The notes: generated by a model not told the origin, from the letters alone. Shown: positions 24,001 through 34,192, numbered from the stretch's first letter. The stretch: 64,000 nt of DNA from Strigops habroptila (GCF_004027225.2 NC_044284.2:40038420-40102419); one strand, 5' to 3'. Translations and numbers: made by a program.

Positions 24001-26966
24001 ACAGCTTAGTGTGTTACCTCATGCAAGTGAGAGGTCACGGGAGTTGTTTATGAGGGTGTTTCAGCCCCATGGTAAGATGGGGTAGTGCAGCTTAGCCTAA
24101 CTGCCTTTCATAATGAGTTAACTAAACTATATTATTTCATCTTGACCACAATATAATGTTACATGTATGGACAATTAATGCTGTTCAGCTGAACTCAGTA
24201 TTTTAAATACCAGTGCTGTGAGCACGCACTTGAACCCTGACCACACAGAGGCTGATGAGTGGCTCAAAGGAATCTGGAGGCAGAAGCACAGATGCTTTGA
24301 AGTAGGGAATGTGTATGAACATGCAGTGAATCTGAGGTTCTCAGCTGTCTCCCTAAATCAACCAAATAAAAATACCTTTATTCCCCTTTTTACCTTTGAT
24401 TTTCAGTGATAAGTGATTTTCTTCACTGAAATAAATTGTGTGTTACTGCCCAAATCCCTCTAATTTTGCTGAGGTTTAGAAACGCAAATGTCTCATGGAT
24501 CTTGTCTCTTAGATCATGCTCAGATTTGTGGTGTCCATAGGCATTTGTGGAAAGTAAACTGTATAATCTGCACAACTTACTATTCACTCTAGTGCTTATG
24601 TGCATCAGAAAATGGAAATTAATTCCTGTGTGTACCCTGCTCAGGTGCAGTGTACCATCAGCTAGAATTTTTTTGTTCTTGAATGTTTCACCTTTTTAAT
24701 TGTGTTTGAATCAGGATGAGCATTTCTCATCTCCCTCCTCCTTGTCTCTCCCCAACCTGTCATGAACAGTCACTTAGAAATCCTTGCTTTGCAGGTGTTT
24801 CAGAGGCGGAGCACTGGCAAGGTGGATTTCTACCAACGCTGGAAAAATTATGTGGAAGGCTTTGGAGATCCCACAGGGGAATTTTGGCTTGGTACAGTAC
24901 ATGGGTGTGACCAGTGAAGAGCTGAAGATTAGCCTTGTAGAAGCACCTAAATGCTGAAATATCCACCCCCCGAGGCTGCAGTTTTGAACTGTCAGCTTTT
25001 GTGTCTTCCTTAGAAATGCCAGTGAAGCACTGAGGAATCTCTAAAGACCCACTGAGTATTTCAGCTGACATCTTTGGGCTTTGGAACAGTCCCTGAGCAA
25101 GCCAAACTCCAGAAAGTTTTATTTCAAGCTTGTGTGCCCCTATGAGAGGGGTAATAAAGAAATTGTGTTTGTGAAAATGCTAAGACCAGGATACTACGCA
25201 AAACTTGGTGTACTCAGTCATTTTCTGTCTGTCTTGTTCTGTTAGTGAACTCTGCATCAGAGAATCCAGCACTAGATAGGTCAAGGTCTTTGGAGCAAGA
25301 GTCTTTAAATGTTCTGGGAAAAATAATGCTGTGCTACAGCCAGTCTTGTGCTAGTTTAGGCCGTTTGGGTTTTTTTCTGATACTGCTCTCTCTTGCCAGA
25401 AAATGAGATAAAACAGCTTAAACTTGGCAAAACATCATGACAGCCTCAAGCAGGGAAGGAGGGAGGCAGGAAATATCTGATTTAACCGAAACAGCCACAG
25501 GGTGAGAGTCTAGGATTGCAAAGGTGAACAGGCTTTTCCATTTTAAGAGTAATTATTTTTTTCTTTTAGGTCTTGACAAGCTGCACAATCTCACAAGCAG
25601 CAGTCCCATTCACTACGAGCTCCGGGTGGATTTGCGGACAGCCAGCGAATCTGTCTATGCTGTCTATGACTTCTTCCAGGTTGCCTCAAGCAGGGACAGA
25701 TACAGGCTGTCAGTGGGAAATTACAGAGGCAATGCTGGTGAGGAGTGCCTTGTACTTGTGCTGTCTCTGAACCAGCACAGGGAAGCAAATGCTGGGACTT
25801 GTGTATTTGTTTTGCCAGTAGCATGGGAGCTCATTAGGTCAGGTTAGATCAGATGTGGTTCGCTTTGAGGAGAGAAGTCTGTACTTCCTACAAGGACTGA
25901 GGAGAGTGTGCCCACAGGCCTGTCTCCTGGTGAAGATGGGGAAAAAGAGTTGCTTTTCCATGGGGAAGAGAGGGCTCTGTAACTCAGTGAAACACCAGCT
26001 GAAAAGGCAGACTGGGAAGTATTTCTATGAGGTAACCTGTGCTGATGGGGGAGCAACTTCTGGGGCTCCTGGGCTGAGAAGTGCAAACAGAATGGCTTTT
26101 GTTCAGGATGGAAATTTGCTCAACAGCAGTAGCTATCCTGGTGCTGGCTTCTGCCACTTGTAAATCCTTACCATTGCCATTGTCTCCATAGTCTTCTACT
26201 TATGCTTTAATATCGATCCTCTTGCCACAAGGTTTAGATCTTCAGCTGGGAGGATCCTGCCCTTGGACATGCCCTCTAATAGCATCCCGTTAGAAATTTT
26301 TGTCCAGACCTATCCTGTGCTGTTGCTTTCCCCTTACAGGCTTGCTGCATTCTGCCTGAAGGGTGTCTAAGCCATCAGGCTGAGCAACTGTAGTATCTTA
26401 CTTCTGATCATGTCTTTCGTCTCTTCTCTTAGGGGATGCAATGACCTACCACAATGGCTGGAAGTTCACAACATGGGACAGAGACAATGATGTGGCTCTC
26501 AGCAACTGTGCTCTGACACACCATGGTGCGTGGTGGTACAAGAACTGCCACTTGGCCAACCTCAATGGGAAATATGGGGAGAGCAAACACAGTGAGGTGA
26601 GTGGCAGAGCTCTTTTAGGTCTTTTCCCTAGCCTTGAGAAAACATACGGGGGTGATATCTCTCCTTGGAGCAGAAGATAAATTGCCCGGGTTATCCTACC
26701 TCATTTCATTTGAAGGGAAAATGATCCAAAGGAAACTTACTTATGTATGGGGGCAGTGTTAGACTCTTAACTCATGGTCTAGGTGCTTTAGTAAAAGAAA
26801 TTCCTTGGTCTTTTCCCAGGGTGTGAACTGGGAGCCATGGAAAGGCCATGAATTCTCCATTCCTTTCACCGAGATGAAGATTCGTCCTCAGTCTTCCAGT
26901 AATGAGCCAATCCTGGGGAGGAAGAAGAGGTCTCTATTAGGGAAGAGGAAGAAGATCAGGGCTTAA
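5629..26966 (+). CDS. TNN: Tenascin-W / tenascin-N (spliced, 15 coding exons)
   Basis: TNN is a secreted hexameric extracellular-matrix glycoprotein that modulates cell adhesion; in vertebrates it is known from bone, periosteum, smooth muscle and stem-cell niches. The exons joined in phase give about 1037 residues. In order they are a hydrophobic signal peptide (about 1-24), an N-terminal region with a Cys/heptad segment (about 105-137), 3.5 EGF-like repeats (138-263), six FN3 repeats (264-351, 352-443, 444-531, 532-619, 620-707, 708-795) and a fibrinogen-like domain (796-1037). All borders are GT/AG and phases agree throughout. Six FN3 repeats is what I recall for chicken; human has nine. 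The start at 5629 gives MDFQSWLAF and a good signal peptide; the frame is open further upstream but only through low-complexity sequence. The transcript start was not identified. The downstream order with KIAA0040 and TNR supports the call. Confidence 0.95.
6041..7031 (+). other. TNN intron
   Basis: Bounded by GTAAGT at 6041 and a CCAG acceptor at 7028-7031. Nothing else recognisable was seen inside. Confidence 0.85.
7032..7409 (+). CDS. TNN: TNN coding exon 2: EGF-like repeats
   Basis: A single 378-base exon (phase 1 to 1) codes the tandem tenascin-type EGF repeats. The series is HCSGHGTF..., [11 protein letters not shown]..., [11 protein letters not shown]... and [11 protein letters not shown]..., ending in FFGLDCSQ. 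Each shows the short tenascin cysteine spacing; the array counts as 3.5 repeats as in other tenascin-W proteins. Stops occur in the frame after the donor at 7410. Confidence 0.96.
7410..10756 (+). other. TNN intron (3.3 kb)
   Basis: This runs from the donor GTAAGG at 7410 to the acceptor TTCTAG at 10751-10756. I see no other exon-like sequence or identifiable transposon. Confidence 0.8.
10757..11020 (+). CDS. TNN: TNN coding exon 3: FN3 repeat 1
   Basis: A 264-base, phase 1-1 exon encodes one fibronectin type III domain. It has [20 protein letters not shown] at the start, [11 protein letters not shown] in strand C, and the F-strand signature [20 protein letters not shown] is a possible N-glycosylation site. 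The donor is ACAG followed by GTAGGA. Confidence 0.95.
11021..11889 (+). other. TNN intron
   Basis: Donor at 11021, acceptor TTCCCAG at 11883-11889. Nothing else was seen. Confidence 0.85.
11890..12075 (+). CDS. TNN: TNN coding exon 4: FN3 repeat 2, first part
   Basis: The 186-base exon encodes [20 protein letters not shown] followed by [12 protein letters not shown] and [17 protein letters not shown], which is distinctive for the second FN3 repeat of tenascin-W. The repeat is interrupted just before the LKPGTEY signature by an intron (donor GTGAGT at 12076). The split position is the same as I recall for mammalian TNN. Confidence 0.95.
12431..12570. repeat. 70-bp tandem duplication in a TNN intron
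   Basis: Two adjacent 70-base units (12431-12500 and 12501-12570) are identical except for the last base (C versus A). They begin with AAGCCCAGACCAAAAGTGCT. The duplication lies in the intron that splits FN3 repeat 2, about 100 bases before the next exon. Confidence 0.95.
12672..12761 (+). CDS. TNN: TNN coding exon 5: FN3 repeat 2, second part
   Basis: This 90-base exon completes FN3 repeat 2 with [20 protein letters not shown] and [10 protein letters not shown]. The acceptor is TTTGTAG and the donor GTACGT at 12762. Together with exon 4 it gives 276 bases, phase 1 to 1. Confidence 0.95.
12762..14020 (+). other. TNN intron
   Basis: The only notable element is a short poly-A run near 13078-13094. 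No additional exon or fossil FN3 repeat was recognised here. Confidence 0.8.
14021..14284 (+). CDS. TNN: TNN coding exon 6: FN3 repeat 3
   Basis: A 264-base phase 1-1 exon. It encodes [20 protein letters not shown], then [20 protein letters not shown], and the F strand [19 protein letters not shown]. It is the first of the near-identical central repeats that expanded independently in different vertebrate lineages. The donor is ACAG followed by GTAAGT. Confidence 0.95.
14285..16013 (+). other. TNN intron, left part
   Basis: The sequence before the fossil exon at 16014 shows no coding exon. No identifiable transposon was seen. Confidence 0.75.
16014..16266 (+). pseudogene. Fossil FN3 repeat exon of TNN (remnant A)
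   Basis: The sequence aligns along its length with the live central FN3 exons. Translated in the frame of the repeat it shows [50 protein letters not shown], then scrambled sequence. It is 253 bases rather than 264, so it is frameshifted. It has an in-frame TAG at 16037-16039, and the acceptor AG is replaced (TTAAAAT before the former exon start). A donor-like GATAG/GTAGGA remains at 16267. It cannot contribute a normal repeat. Confidence 0.85.
16530..16721 (+). pseudogene. Truncated FN3 exon remnant B with its duplicated intron flank
   Basis: The block at about 16530-16696 is similar to the intron just upstream of the live exon at 18461. Shared landmarks include CAGCTTTGT, TCAGAAATA/TAAGAAATA, and CTAACTGT ending in CTGCAG. 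After the acceptor at 16696 only about 25 exon bases survive (AAATTAGCAGCCCAGCTCAC, against AAATTGACAGCCCAGCTCAC in the live exon). The similarity then ends abruptly, so the rest of the exon has been deleted. A usable-looking acceptor remains but leads nowhere. Confidence 0.78.
16722..17208 (+). other. TNN intron between FN3 remnant B and FN3 repeat 4
   Basis: No coding exon is visible. The real acceptor ACTTCCAG lies at 17201-17208. Confidence 0.75.
17209..17472 (+). CDS. TNN: TNN coding exon 7: FN3 repeat 4
   Basis: A 264-base phase 1-1 exon coding [40 protein letters not shown], and [20 protein letters not shown]. The donor is ACAG followed by GTAAGT at 17473. It is highly similar to exons 6 and 8, consistent with recent duplication of a repeat unit. 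Confidence 0.95.
17473..18460 (+). other. TNN intron
   Basis: The right part (about 18290-18460) is the counterpart of the duplicated block at 16530-16696. It ends in the acceptor GTCTCTGCAG. Confidence 0.8.
18461..18724 (+). CDS. TNN: TNN coding exon 8: FN3 repeat 5 with weak splice donor
   Basis: An intact FN3 repeat: [60 protein letters not shown]. The acceptor is good (CTCTGCAG). The expected end at 264 bases reads ACGA followed by GTATTC, whereas the sister exons have ACAG followed by GTAAGT. The exon thus ends in GA instead of AG, and the intron lacks the G at +5. If spliced there, the junction codon becomes Lys rather than Glu. If not spliced, the frame ends after ten more codons and a stop at 18754-18756. 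Skipping would keep the frame because the exon is symmetric. The exon body shows no decay. Confidence 0.85.
19259..19460 (+). pseudogene. Fossil FN3 repeat exon of TNN (remnant C)
   Basis: A good acceptor (TTTTGCTTGCAG) at 19258 is followed by a decayed FN3 exon. Recognisable pieces are [15 protein letters not shown] and, after a deletion of about 60 bases, [32 protein letters not shown]. Compare [16 protein letters not shown] and the final VTG of live repeats. It is 202 bases instead of 264 and has an in-frame TAG in GACTAGTTG at about 19291. A donor-like GTGACC follows at 19461. Inclusion would truncate the protein. Confidence 0.85.
19461..21902 (+). other. TNN intron (right part)
   Basis: No further FN3 remnant was recognised. 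The acceptor CTCAATAG ends at 21902. Confidence 0.75.
21903..22033 (+). CDS. TNN: TNN coding exon 9: FN3 repeat 6, first part
   Basis: The 131-base exon codes [20 protein letters not shown], then [20 protein letters not shown], and TSK, ending in phase 0 at GTACAG. This is the last, split FN3 repeat before the FBG domain. It has the same length (131) as the paralogous TNR exon at 62054-62184. Confidence 0.95.
22034..22544 (+). other. TNN intron
   Basis: Bounded by GTACAG at 22034 and TTGGCAG at 22538-22544. Nothing else was recognised. Confidence 0.85.
22545..22677 (+). CDS. TNN: TNN coding exon 10: FN3 repeat 6, second part
   Basis: The 133-base exon codes [48 protein letters not shown] sits in the F-G loop, where fibronectin repeat 10 carries RGD, and it is followed by a cysteine unusual for an FN3 domain. 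The human counterpart, as I recall it, has KGG there. The length equals the TNR exon at 60924-61056. Confidence 0.95.
22678..23565 (+). other. TNN intron
   Basis: Contains a short TA-rich simple sequence at about 22736-22776. No exon was seen. Confidence 0.8.
23566..23717 (+). CDS. TNN: TNN coding exon 11: FBG domain part 1
   Basis: The 152-base exon codes [40 protein letters not shown] and [10 protein letters not shown]. It holds the first disulfide pair of the fibrinogen-like domain (ADCSQ and VYCDM) and the DGGGW signature. The donor GTGAGT overlaps the following Val codon, with phase 0 at the junction. Confidence 0.96.
23718..24794 (+). other. TNN intron
   Basis: Nothing beyond intron sequence was recognised. 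The acceptor is TTTGCAG at 24788-24794. Confidence 0.8.
24795..24891 (+). CDS. TNN: TNN coding exon 12: FBG domain part 2
   Basis: The 97-base exon codes [20 protein letters not shown] and [12 protein letters not shown], a very conserved FBG block (FQRR, FW.RW, GFG....EFWLG). Phase 0 to 1. The same length occurs in TNR. Confidence 0.96.
24892..25569 (+). other. TNN intron
   Basis: From GTACAG at 24892 to the TTTTAG acceptor at 25569. Nothing else was recognised. Confidence 0.85.
25570..25737 (+). CDS. TNN: TNN coding exon 13: FBG domain part 3
   Basis: The 168-base exon codes [59 protein letters not shown] is a possible glycosylation site. It is six bases longer than the TNR counterpart. 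Confidence 0.96.
25738..26432 (+). other. TNN intron
   Basis: From GTGAGG at 25738 to the acceptor TCTTAG at 26432. Nothing else was recognised. Confidence 0.85.
26433..26596 (+). CDS. TNN: TNN coding exon 14: FBG domain part 4
   Basis: The 164-base exon codes [60 protein letters not shown] is the calcium-binding loop of FBG domains, and NC...NC is the second disulfide pair. Same length in TNR. Confidence 0.97.
26820..26966 (+). CDS. TNN: TNN coding exon 15: FBG C-terminus and stop
   Basis: The last coding exon codes [40 protein letters not shown] and GKRKKIRA, then TAA at 26964-26966. The tail is strongly basic. The acceptor is TTTTCCCAG. Confidence 0.96.
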   Translation, partial: GVNWEPWKGHEFSIPFTEMKIRPQSSSNEPILGRKKRSLLGKRKKIRA

Positions 26967-28158
26967 ATTGAACTCGGTGCAGGACAGTACCCAAAGATAA
27001 CGATTCGGTATTTCTTAACAAAGTTAGATTCAGACAGCTTTCTCCAATACATTGGAGACAGTTGCTGACCAACATGCACCCAGAGACCTCTGGTTCTGCA
27101 GCCCAGCCTGCTTCCAGCCTTTGGAGCTCCCGATGGCTGATCTGTCAGAGACTGGGAGTGAGCTTGTAGCTCCCCTGTTTGGCTAAACACACATGACAAG
27201 GACCAGCTTGATCCAACATATGCAACTTCTGTGAACTTTACATAAAACAAGCTTTAATACATGCTGTTCTTTTTCAAAACCCAAGGCTGCTGGGTCCTCT
27301 TAATTCTGTCCTTTTCTGGTGCTATCCACTTCAGGCTTCAAAAAATTCAATTTGAACCCACCAAAAAATAATACCCCTCCCAATTTACATCAGAGAGAAC
27401 TTTTCTGAGATTATCCTCTCTCTCTATGTTAGTCTGTGGTCCTCTTTTTCTCTCCCCTCATCATTTGGGGCACATTTTCTACTCTTCCTGCAGTCCAAGC
27501 TGGGTTTTGGGAAATGCCACTCTGCTAGCAAAGCTCCTTAACTCAAGTGAGATTTGTAATCTGGATTTCTCAGCCTCCAGTATTGCATCTCTCCAGGTTA
27601 AAATCCTGCTCTCTATTTTGCTTGTAATTTCTTGTCCCCCAGCCCAAGGAAAAGCCTAAGGAGATATACAGTAAATTAATGTTCATGCTCCTGGATAAGG
27701 CCTAGAACAGGGTCAGTGTAAGGGCTATACTCCTCCAAGCTCTGCTCTCCATCCCAAATCTGCCTCTGCATACTGTTTTCCTAAGAGGCCACTTACAGAC
27801 CATGAACAAAATTCTCTATGTGACTGTCCCATCTGCTGTCTTCTGTTTGTTCATTAGCAGCATGGTAGCTAGTGGTGCTGAAATGATAATGCTTGTCACT
27901 TGCTGCTGAATTAAGCATCTCTTGAGTTAAACCAATCCTGCATGCTCTCCCTTGGGCCCCAGTGCATGGCTTCACATTTGGCTCCTTTTTTTCCTTACAA
28001 CCATAAAAGGTGAGTTTTATTTTCTTTCTGAGCAGATATTAAAATTCTGGACCACCAGCTGCAGCCAGGGAAGAAGTATGAGCTCAAAAAATGATGCTTG
28101 CTCAAAGGCTTCCTTGTCTAAGCAGATTGGAACAGGACTGTCTTATGTCTTAATGGCC

Positions 28159-28213
28159 TTTTCTATCCTAGTGCTAAGCTGAGTATTTTTCTATCCTAGT
28201 GCTAAGCTGAGTA
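28159..28213. repeat. 28-bp-spaced tandem duplication near the TNN 3' end
   Basis: TTTTCTATCCTAGTGCTAAGC plus CTGAGTA-type sequence occurs at 28159-28185 and again at 28187-28213. It lies about 40 bases before the probable poly(A) signals. Confidence 0.9.
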
Positions 28214-28251
28214 ATACATTTTAAAGAATCCTTCCTGGACTTTGGGGAATT

Positions 28252-28269
28252 AATAAAACTGCAAATAAA
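28252..28269 (+). terminator. Paired AATAAA poly(A) signals, probable TNN 3' end
   Basis: Two canonical AATAAA hexamers lie 12 bases apart, with a downstream T- and GT-rich element at about 28285-28310. No earlier canonical signal was seen after the TNN stop. Confidence 0.55.
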
Positions 28270-28290
28270 GGAGCTCTTAAAATATTTCTG

Positions 28291-30780
28291 TCTTTGCTTT
28301 GGGTGGCAGAATTATTTTTCTTCCCATTTAAACTAAGCCTCCTTTATGGAGATAGAGCAACACTCAGACCCAGACTGGAGCTGTGATAATTATTTGGAGT
28401 TCTGTTCCAAAACAGGGATGGGAGACTATGTGATCTTTTTGTGACTTAATACTGCCAAGCAATTAACTGATCTGTGGTTGCTAGGACCTGGCTGAGGAGA
28501 GCTAGCTAGAGAGCTGCCTCTCAAAGGTGAGTACTAAATTCTTCATAGTACTTTCAGGGCTGTGGCTCTGGTGTGGGTGGACAAGCAGAGACTCATCTGA
28601 GCTGTGTTAGGCTATCCAAGCCCTGGGCTGAGGGAAGGAGGAGGGGAAAGGAAAAGAGCACTTGAAGTGTTTTGCAGGCTCTGTGCTAAGAGGATGAGAG
28701 AAGGACACAGGAAAATGATAAGGGCTCTTTATTGTGGTGAAGTGATTTCTCCCTGTTGCCTGCTTGTCTGGAGGCGAGGGCAGGTTTCACTCTGTTCTTC
28801 AGTTAAAGGGCGCAGTGTAGACATCAGGAAGCTGACTGAGGGCGGCCGGAGGACTAGCCTCACACACAGCCACTCTAAAAGTGTACACTCTGAAAAACAG
28901 CAGGCTTGACTGTTCTCAGCAGCAATTTTTTCTGCTGTGGCAAAACACAATCCCCTTCTGAAGCTGAATCTTACCTAGGAGCAGGGAATATTTTCTTAAG
29001 TGGCATCAGCTTTGTATTTAAGTGATAAAGGCAAATGAGACACCTTATTTGCAGTTTCCGAGAGGGCTTTACTTGCCCGTCCTAATCGTGGGTCCCTCCT
29101 GCACCAGGAAGGGCAGTCAAACTGGCGGTTGCTGGAAGACCACTGCGGGAAGTCAGTATTTCGAGCAGCCACAGGATGGCATAATTTCTTCACGCTAGTG
29201 CAGGAGAAACTTTCCTGTAACCAGCTGTCTTCTGTAGAAAGACCTTTTTGGGGTTAACCAGAGCCTGTCCTACAGCTTTAGAAGCTGGGACCGCTCAGAT
29301 AATGTAGGTTGTTTGCCTTAAGGAACTGGCTGTTCTGGTTTCAAGACTCAGCCTGGTTGGGATAGTCCCGTAAAAAAATTTCACATCCTCTTCTACCCTT
29401 GTGTTGCTGCAATACCCAATCCTGTAACAGTGATGCCTTAGGGCTAAAAGAGGTTCTTGAAACCTTTGCCTTGCCCTAAGATCACTTAAAATTTATACAC
29501 CGGTTTGCAACAAGCCCAGAGGCAGAATTTGAACACCAGAAGGATCCTGTCTGCCTTGGCAGCAGAGGATCTCTCTGCTGGGACTCTCCTGTTGCTGGGT
29601 CCTACCAGCCAGGACCCATCTGTTATGAAACATATCGGGTGCAGTACAGCCAGTGCTGCTATGGGGAGAGAAGTGGTAAACTCTTCACCCACCTCCCCAC
29701 CATCCCTGCATTTACGCAGGAGGAGAGAGAAGGCATGCCTCTTCCCAAAGAAACTGCAATCTGAATGGTGTGATTTGGAGACAAGTGTGCCCATGGCAGG
29801 GGGTTGGAACTAGATGATCTTAAGGTCCTTTCCAACACTAACTCTTCTGTGATTTCACTGGTCTTTTGCTTGGAAAGCAATGGTGTTACTTCTGTTTGCT
29901 GCTCAAAGCACAGTACTTTGTTGACTGAATAGAGTAATAGTCAGTGAAGATCCAATTCTCCCATCTAAGTGGGGTTTGATGGTGCTGGGTGGGCAATTTT
30001 TGCATCCCGTTCACCCCTGGACTGCTCCAGGATGCTCAGTTTCACCCCTACCTGTTTCTAACCCAGGAACCTCCCCTTCCCTTTGCAGCCCACACTACCC
30101 AAGAACACCTGGCCCTGAATATGGTGTGCAGTGCTGCCATCCTGAGAGAAGCAAGGTGTGCACTGATCATTTCTTCCCTCCCCGCCCCCCCCTCCCCCCC
30201 AAGCGTGTCTCTAACATTTCTAGCTGCTTGTTGCTGCAGTCCTACACGCCTCTTACTACCAGCCTCTTCCAGGGCCTCAGCTCTGTGGGCAATGTGCAGC
30301 TCGGTGCATCATCCAGGTGAGAAGCATGTTTTTATTTTTTGCTCTCATGGAGGGAGAGCTCAGTGTTGCATGAGAAAGAAAGGCTCTACCCAGCAGGGGT
30401 GTGTGCCTGGTCCTGTGACTTGCCCAATGCAGATGACTGTGACACTATGAAATACTTATCTGATCAAAATTGACTGGGGTTAACTAGTCCATACTGCTGA
30501 CCCTCTCCAAGGAAAAAAACCTCTCTAGCCCACCTCCTGCAGTGCACAAATACTGCTGTTCTTCGCACTACCTTTTGCCCTTGGGTAGAGCAGCTTGGCT
30601 GTGTTCATTAACAAGGCAAGGCCATTAAATTTGATTAAGCTGTTTCTTTAAGAAAACATCTCTGAGCTGCACAGCTGCCTGCTGAGCCTTCCCAGTGTCT
30701 TATCTAGGGCCAGGACACTATACAAAAAAGATTTCCCCAGGAAAATAAACATGACTGAGAGCTAGAGACAAGGCATTTGT
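28291..30780. other. Intergenic stretch between TNN and KIAA0040 3' ends
   Basis: No gene was recognised. It holds a CR1 3' fragment (29782-29856) and a C-rich simple stretch near 30177-30200. Confidence 0.6.
29782..29856 (+). mobile_element. CR1 LINE 3'-end fragment
   Basis: The plus-strand CR1 tail is visible: CCCATGGCAGGGGGTTGGAA, CTAGATGATCTTAAGGTCC and TTTCCAACACTAACTCTTCT, ending in GTGATTTCA. Only about 75 bases remain. Confidence 0.82.
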
Positions 30781-33751
30781 TTGCAGTTTGAGAGTCGTTT
30801 ATTTTTGGTTTAAAAAAACAATTGCAGAAAAATTTTGTTTTGTTTTCCCCTCTGTTGTATGGACTGTTTAGAAAAATAGGTTGATACTGAAATGCAATTA
30901 TGGGGGGCAGTGTGGAGGTGGCTGGAGAGTGGAGACCCATGCTGTGGAGTTTCTGTACCATGCATCTCCTGCCGCCGTGTTAGTTGTGCTGTGGGGTTGC
31001 TGCTGCCCTGCTGATGGTTGATGGGTTCCAGTGCACCTCAGGTTGTTGTTGCTCTTTTGCTTTTGTCTCAGAAGGCAGCTGATTCAGTGCATGGTTTGGC
31101 TCAAACAGCAGCCCACAAGCAAATCAGACCCCGTGCTTTATAGGGTGCAGAGGCTGGGACCATTCACTGGTCCAGTGGATCAGGGCACGGTTGTATCCTG
31201 GTCCCTCCCTGCTCAGTTTGAATGATGATTTTGGAGAGATCTTGAAATTTAGGCCTGGCTCTAAAAACTTGGATCAGGTATGTTGTGTGTATGATGAAAC
31301 AGACATTTTTCTTGACAGTTCTCTGGTTCTTGTAGAAACTGGCTGCCCTCACCTGAAACATTGCTCACTATCCCTTTCAGAGAACGGCCTTCTTGCAGGG
31401 AGCCGTGCAAAGCCGGCAGCTCTATACCAGGTAGGTGATACTCTGCTAGCAGTGGCTGCCTCCATGCCCCTGCTTGTTTGGGTAAGCCTCTGGCTTCCCA
31501 TCATGTTTCCCTTTGCTTGGGGGCTGCTGGTCCCTCTGGATTGCAACAGGAGCACTTGCATGAGCAGCTATCCTGCCGCCGGGAGGAGGCTGCTCTGCCC
31601 AACTGGGGAGCATGGAGGCAGGAGGGCTGGGAAAAGTACCTGAATAGGGAAAAGGAGGGAAGGAATAATACAAGTGCAGTGCTGGTTCCCCAGGGTCCTG
31701 ACTGGACTGGGGCTTTGGGACAGAGACCAGAGCTATTCCTGCATATTTCTCTCTAGGATTAGATGTGGCAAATCCTACTTTTTTACAGCATTATATGTTG
31801 CTTCCTGTTTTGGAGGAGAAGGAAGACACTCTGATGGTAACAAAGCAAGCTAGAAAGTAAGGCACATATGGGGTCAATTTCAAGGGCTGTGTGAGGACGA
31901 GCCTGGCCTCCCAGCTGTTCCCAGCACAGCCACACACAGCCAAACCCCATGACGTGTTGTTAGCATCACCACCCTGTCCACATCAGACAAAACATGCTGT
32001 GCTGGGACTGGGTGGCACAAGCAGATGATTCTAACTGGTGGCTGTGTCCCCTGCCAGAGTGGGCCCCAGGAGCTGGGGGAAGGTAGCACTTGCCCTTGCC
32101 AGGGCTGGATGTGGTTGTGTCTGGCAGCTCCATCCAGGTTTGCCTACTTTGGTTTGGCTGCTTGTCCCTCAGATGTCTGGTTCTGGCTGGCAGCTCTTGT
32201 CTGCTCCAGCAGCTTAAGAACTGGAAGAAAATGGGAAGAAAATATCCAGTGTACAGATGCAGGGCAAAAACCAGATGTGATGGAGCTTCTCATCCCCTGC
32301 ACACATCCCCTGCTGGCAAAACAAGTTCAGGGAGACAAAGCCTGGTGGATTGGAGAGCAGGGAGCAGAGGAGAACCCCAACTCCTCAGGGGTAGGCCGGG
32401 GACTCAGGCTTAGGGGGAGCAGAGGGTGAAAACCAGAGCAGGGGTGAGAGCTGCGTGTGGTCTTGTTAGCTGCTGTGCCTGGCCAAGCCATCGTGCATCC
32501 AAGAGAGATGAAGATGGAGAGGGGTGCAGGGTCCAGATGTACAATGCCTCCCTGGATAAGGAATGACTGTGGGCATGAATTTTACTCCTCTCTACTTCTA
32601 CAGCAAATCCCAGAGCCAGCCAGCTTCACAGCTGTACAGAAGCCCTCTGCGTGCCTAATGCATGGCACAAAGGCTGCAGAGAGAGGGGACAGCCAAGTGT
32701 GCCGGGAAAGCATGTCTGCTGCTGCAATACCGCTTTGGTGTGCCTAGCCCCACAACATAGGAGCCTTTGGTCCTGCTCTTCTTTAGTAGTCATTCAATAA
32801 ATAACTCTAATGCCCATAGCTAAGCCTTTACACAGCCTCAGCTTATTTCCACTCTTGCAGTAGCGTAGTGGGCTCTTTAAAGGCAAGTCTGTATAAAACA
32901 GTCTTTCAAGGAAGATTTTTTTCTTTTTTTTAAGTGCTGGTGCAAAAGGGTCAGTCTTGAAGCCTCCTCTCTCCTTCCTGCCTCTAGCTTAGGTGGCAAT
33001 GCATCCTTCTGCTTTGCTGCCTTAAGATGGTGTCTTGAGGTCTCTAAGGTTGGGCTGAGGGCATCTGCCTTCAGGTGCTCGCAGCTGCCTTTGGTTTGGT
33101 GGCCAGGGAGATGGCACATCTTTGAGCTGTGGGGTAACTCTGCACTTGGCTTTACTTTGTATCTCCAGTGTGAGCTGGGTTTGGATGGAGCCTAGACAGT
33201 CAAGTTGTGCCATCTCTGTGGCAGGACAAGCAAATGTGCCATGCCTGTGCTTGCTTCCTATGTGGCTGTCCATATTTGTGCAGGGGGAGCGTGCAGGCAG
33301 GTCGATCTTTGTGTGCATGTGGTCCCTGCACCCTTGTCTGTGCCACAGTGCATATGCTTGCATACAAGTGCAGAGGGAGAGCCTCACACCCGGCTCACTG
33401 TATGCCAGTCCAGTGCGTGTGTGCTGTGCTCATGGTAGGAGGTACATACGGTCTGGTGGCAGGTCACCCTTGTGTGCTCAGCAGGGCATGTGCCTGTATG
33501 CATGCCTGTTGTTTGCAGAGGTTTCTGTCAGGCACACTGTCATGGTGGGGGAGAAGGGGCTTGCATAAACCTGTGCCTGACTACCTTGCTCTCTGCTCGC
33601 TGTTCAGCATGCTGGTTGGCTGCTGAGCTCAGCCTCTTTTGAAAGTCAACATAAAGTGGCAGCAGCTTTGGCATCTCTTCGCCCCTTGCAGCGCAGAGCT
33701 GAAAGGACTGGTGGCATGTCAGAGGAGAGGGCCTCTATGCCCTCCTGTCCA
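30781..33751 (-). other. Probable KIAA0040 3' UTR
   Basis: No coding exon lies downstream of the KIAA0040 stop. The first canonical minus-strand poly(A) signal is at 30798-30803 (TTTATT on the plus strand), about 2.95 kb after the stop. A long 3' UTR is also a feature of the mammalian gene, as I recall. Short open frames here are not convincing. Confidence 0.5.
30798..30803 (-). terminator. AATAAA poly(A) signal, candidate KIAA0040 3' end
   Basis: First AATAAA on the minus strand after the stop codon. A T-rich/GT-containing sequence follows on that strand. Assignment is by position only. Confidence 0.4.

Positions 33752-34192
<441 letters not shown>

Larger units (their letters stand above)
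26967..28290 (+). other. Probable TNN 3' UTR
   Basis: There is no intron signal or other coding exon after the TAA. The first good plus-strand poly(A) signals are AATAAA at 28252-28257 and 28264-28269, followed by a T/GT-rich stretch (TTTCTGTCTTTGCTTTGGGTGG). The implied 3' UTR is about 1.3 kb. Transcript data are needed to confirm the extent. Confidence 0.55.

Noticed and set aside
31191..31756. Overlapping open frames of 65-150 codons on both strands in the KIAA0040 3' region
   Set aside because: No recognisable motif, and the opposite strand is equally open.
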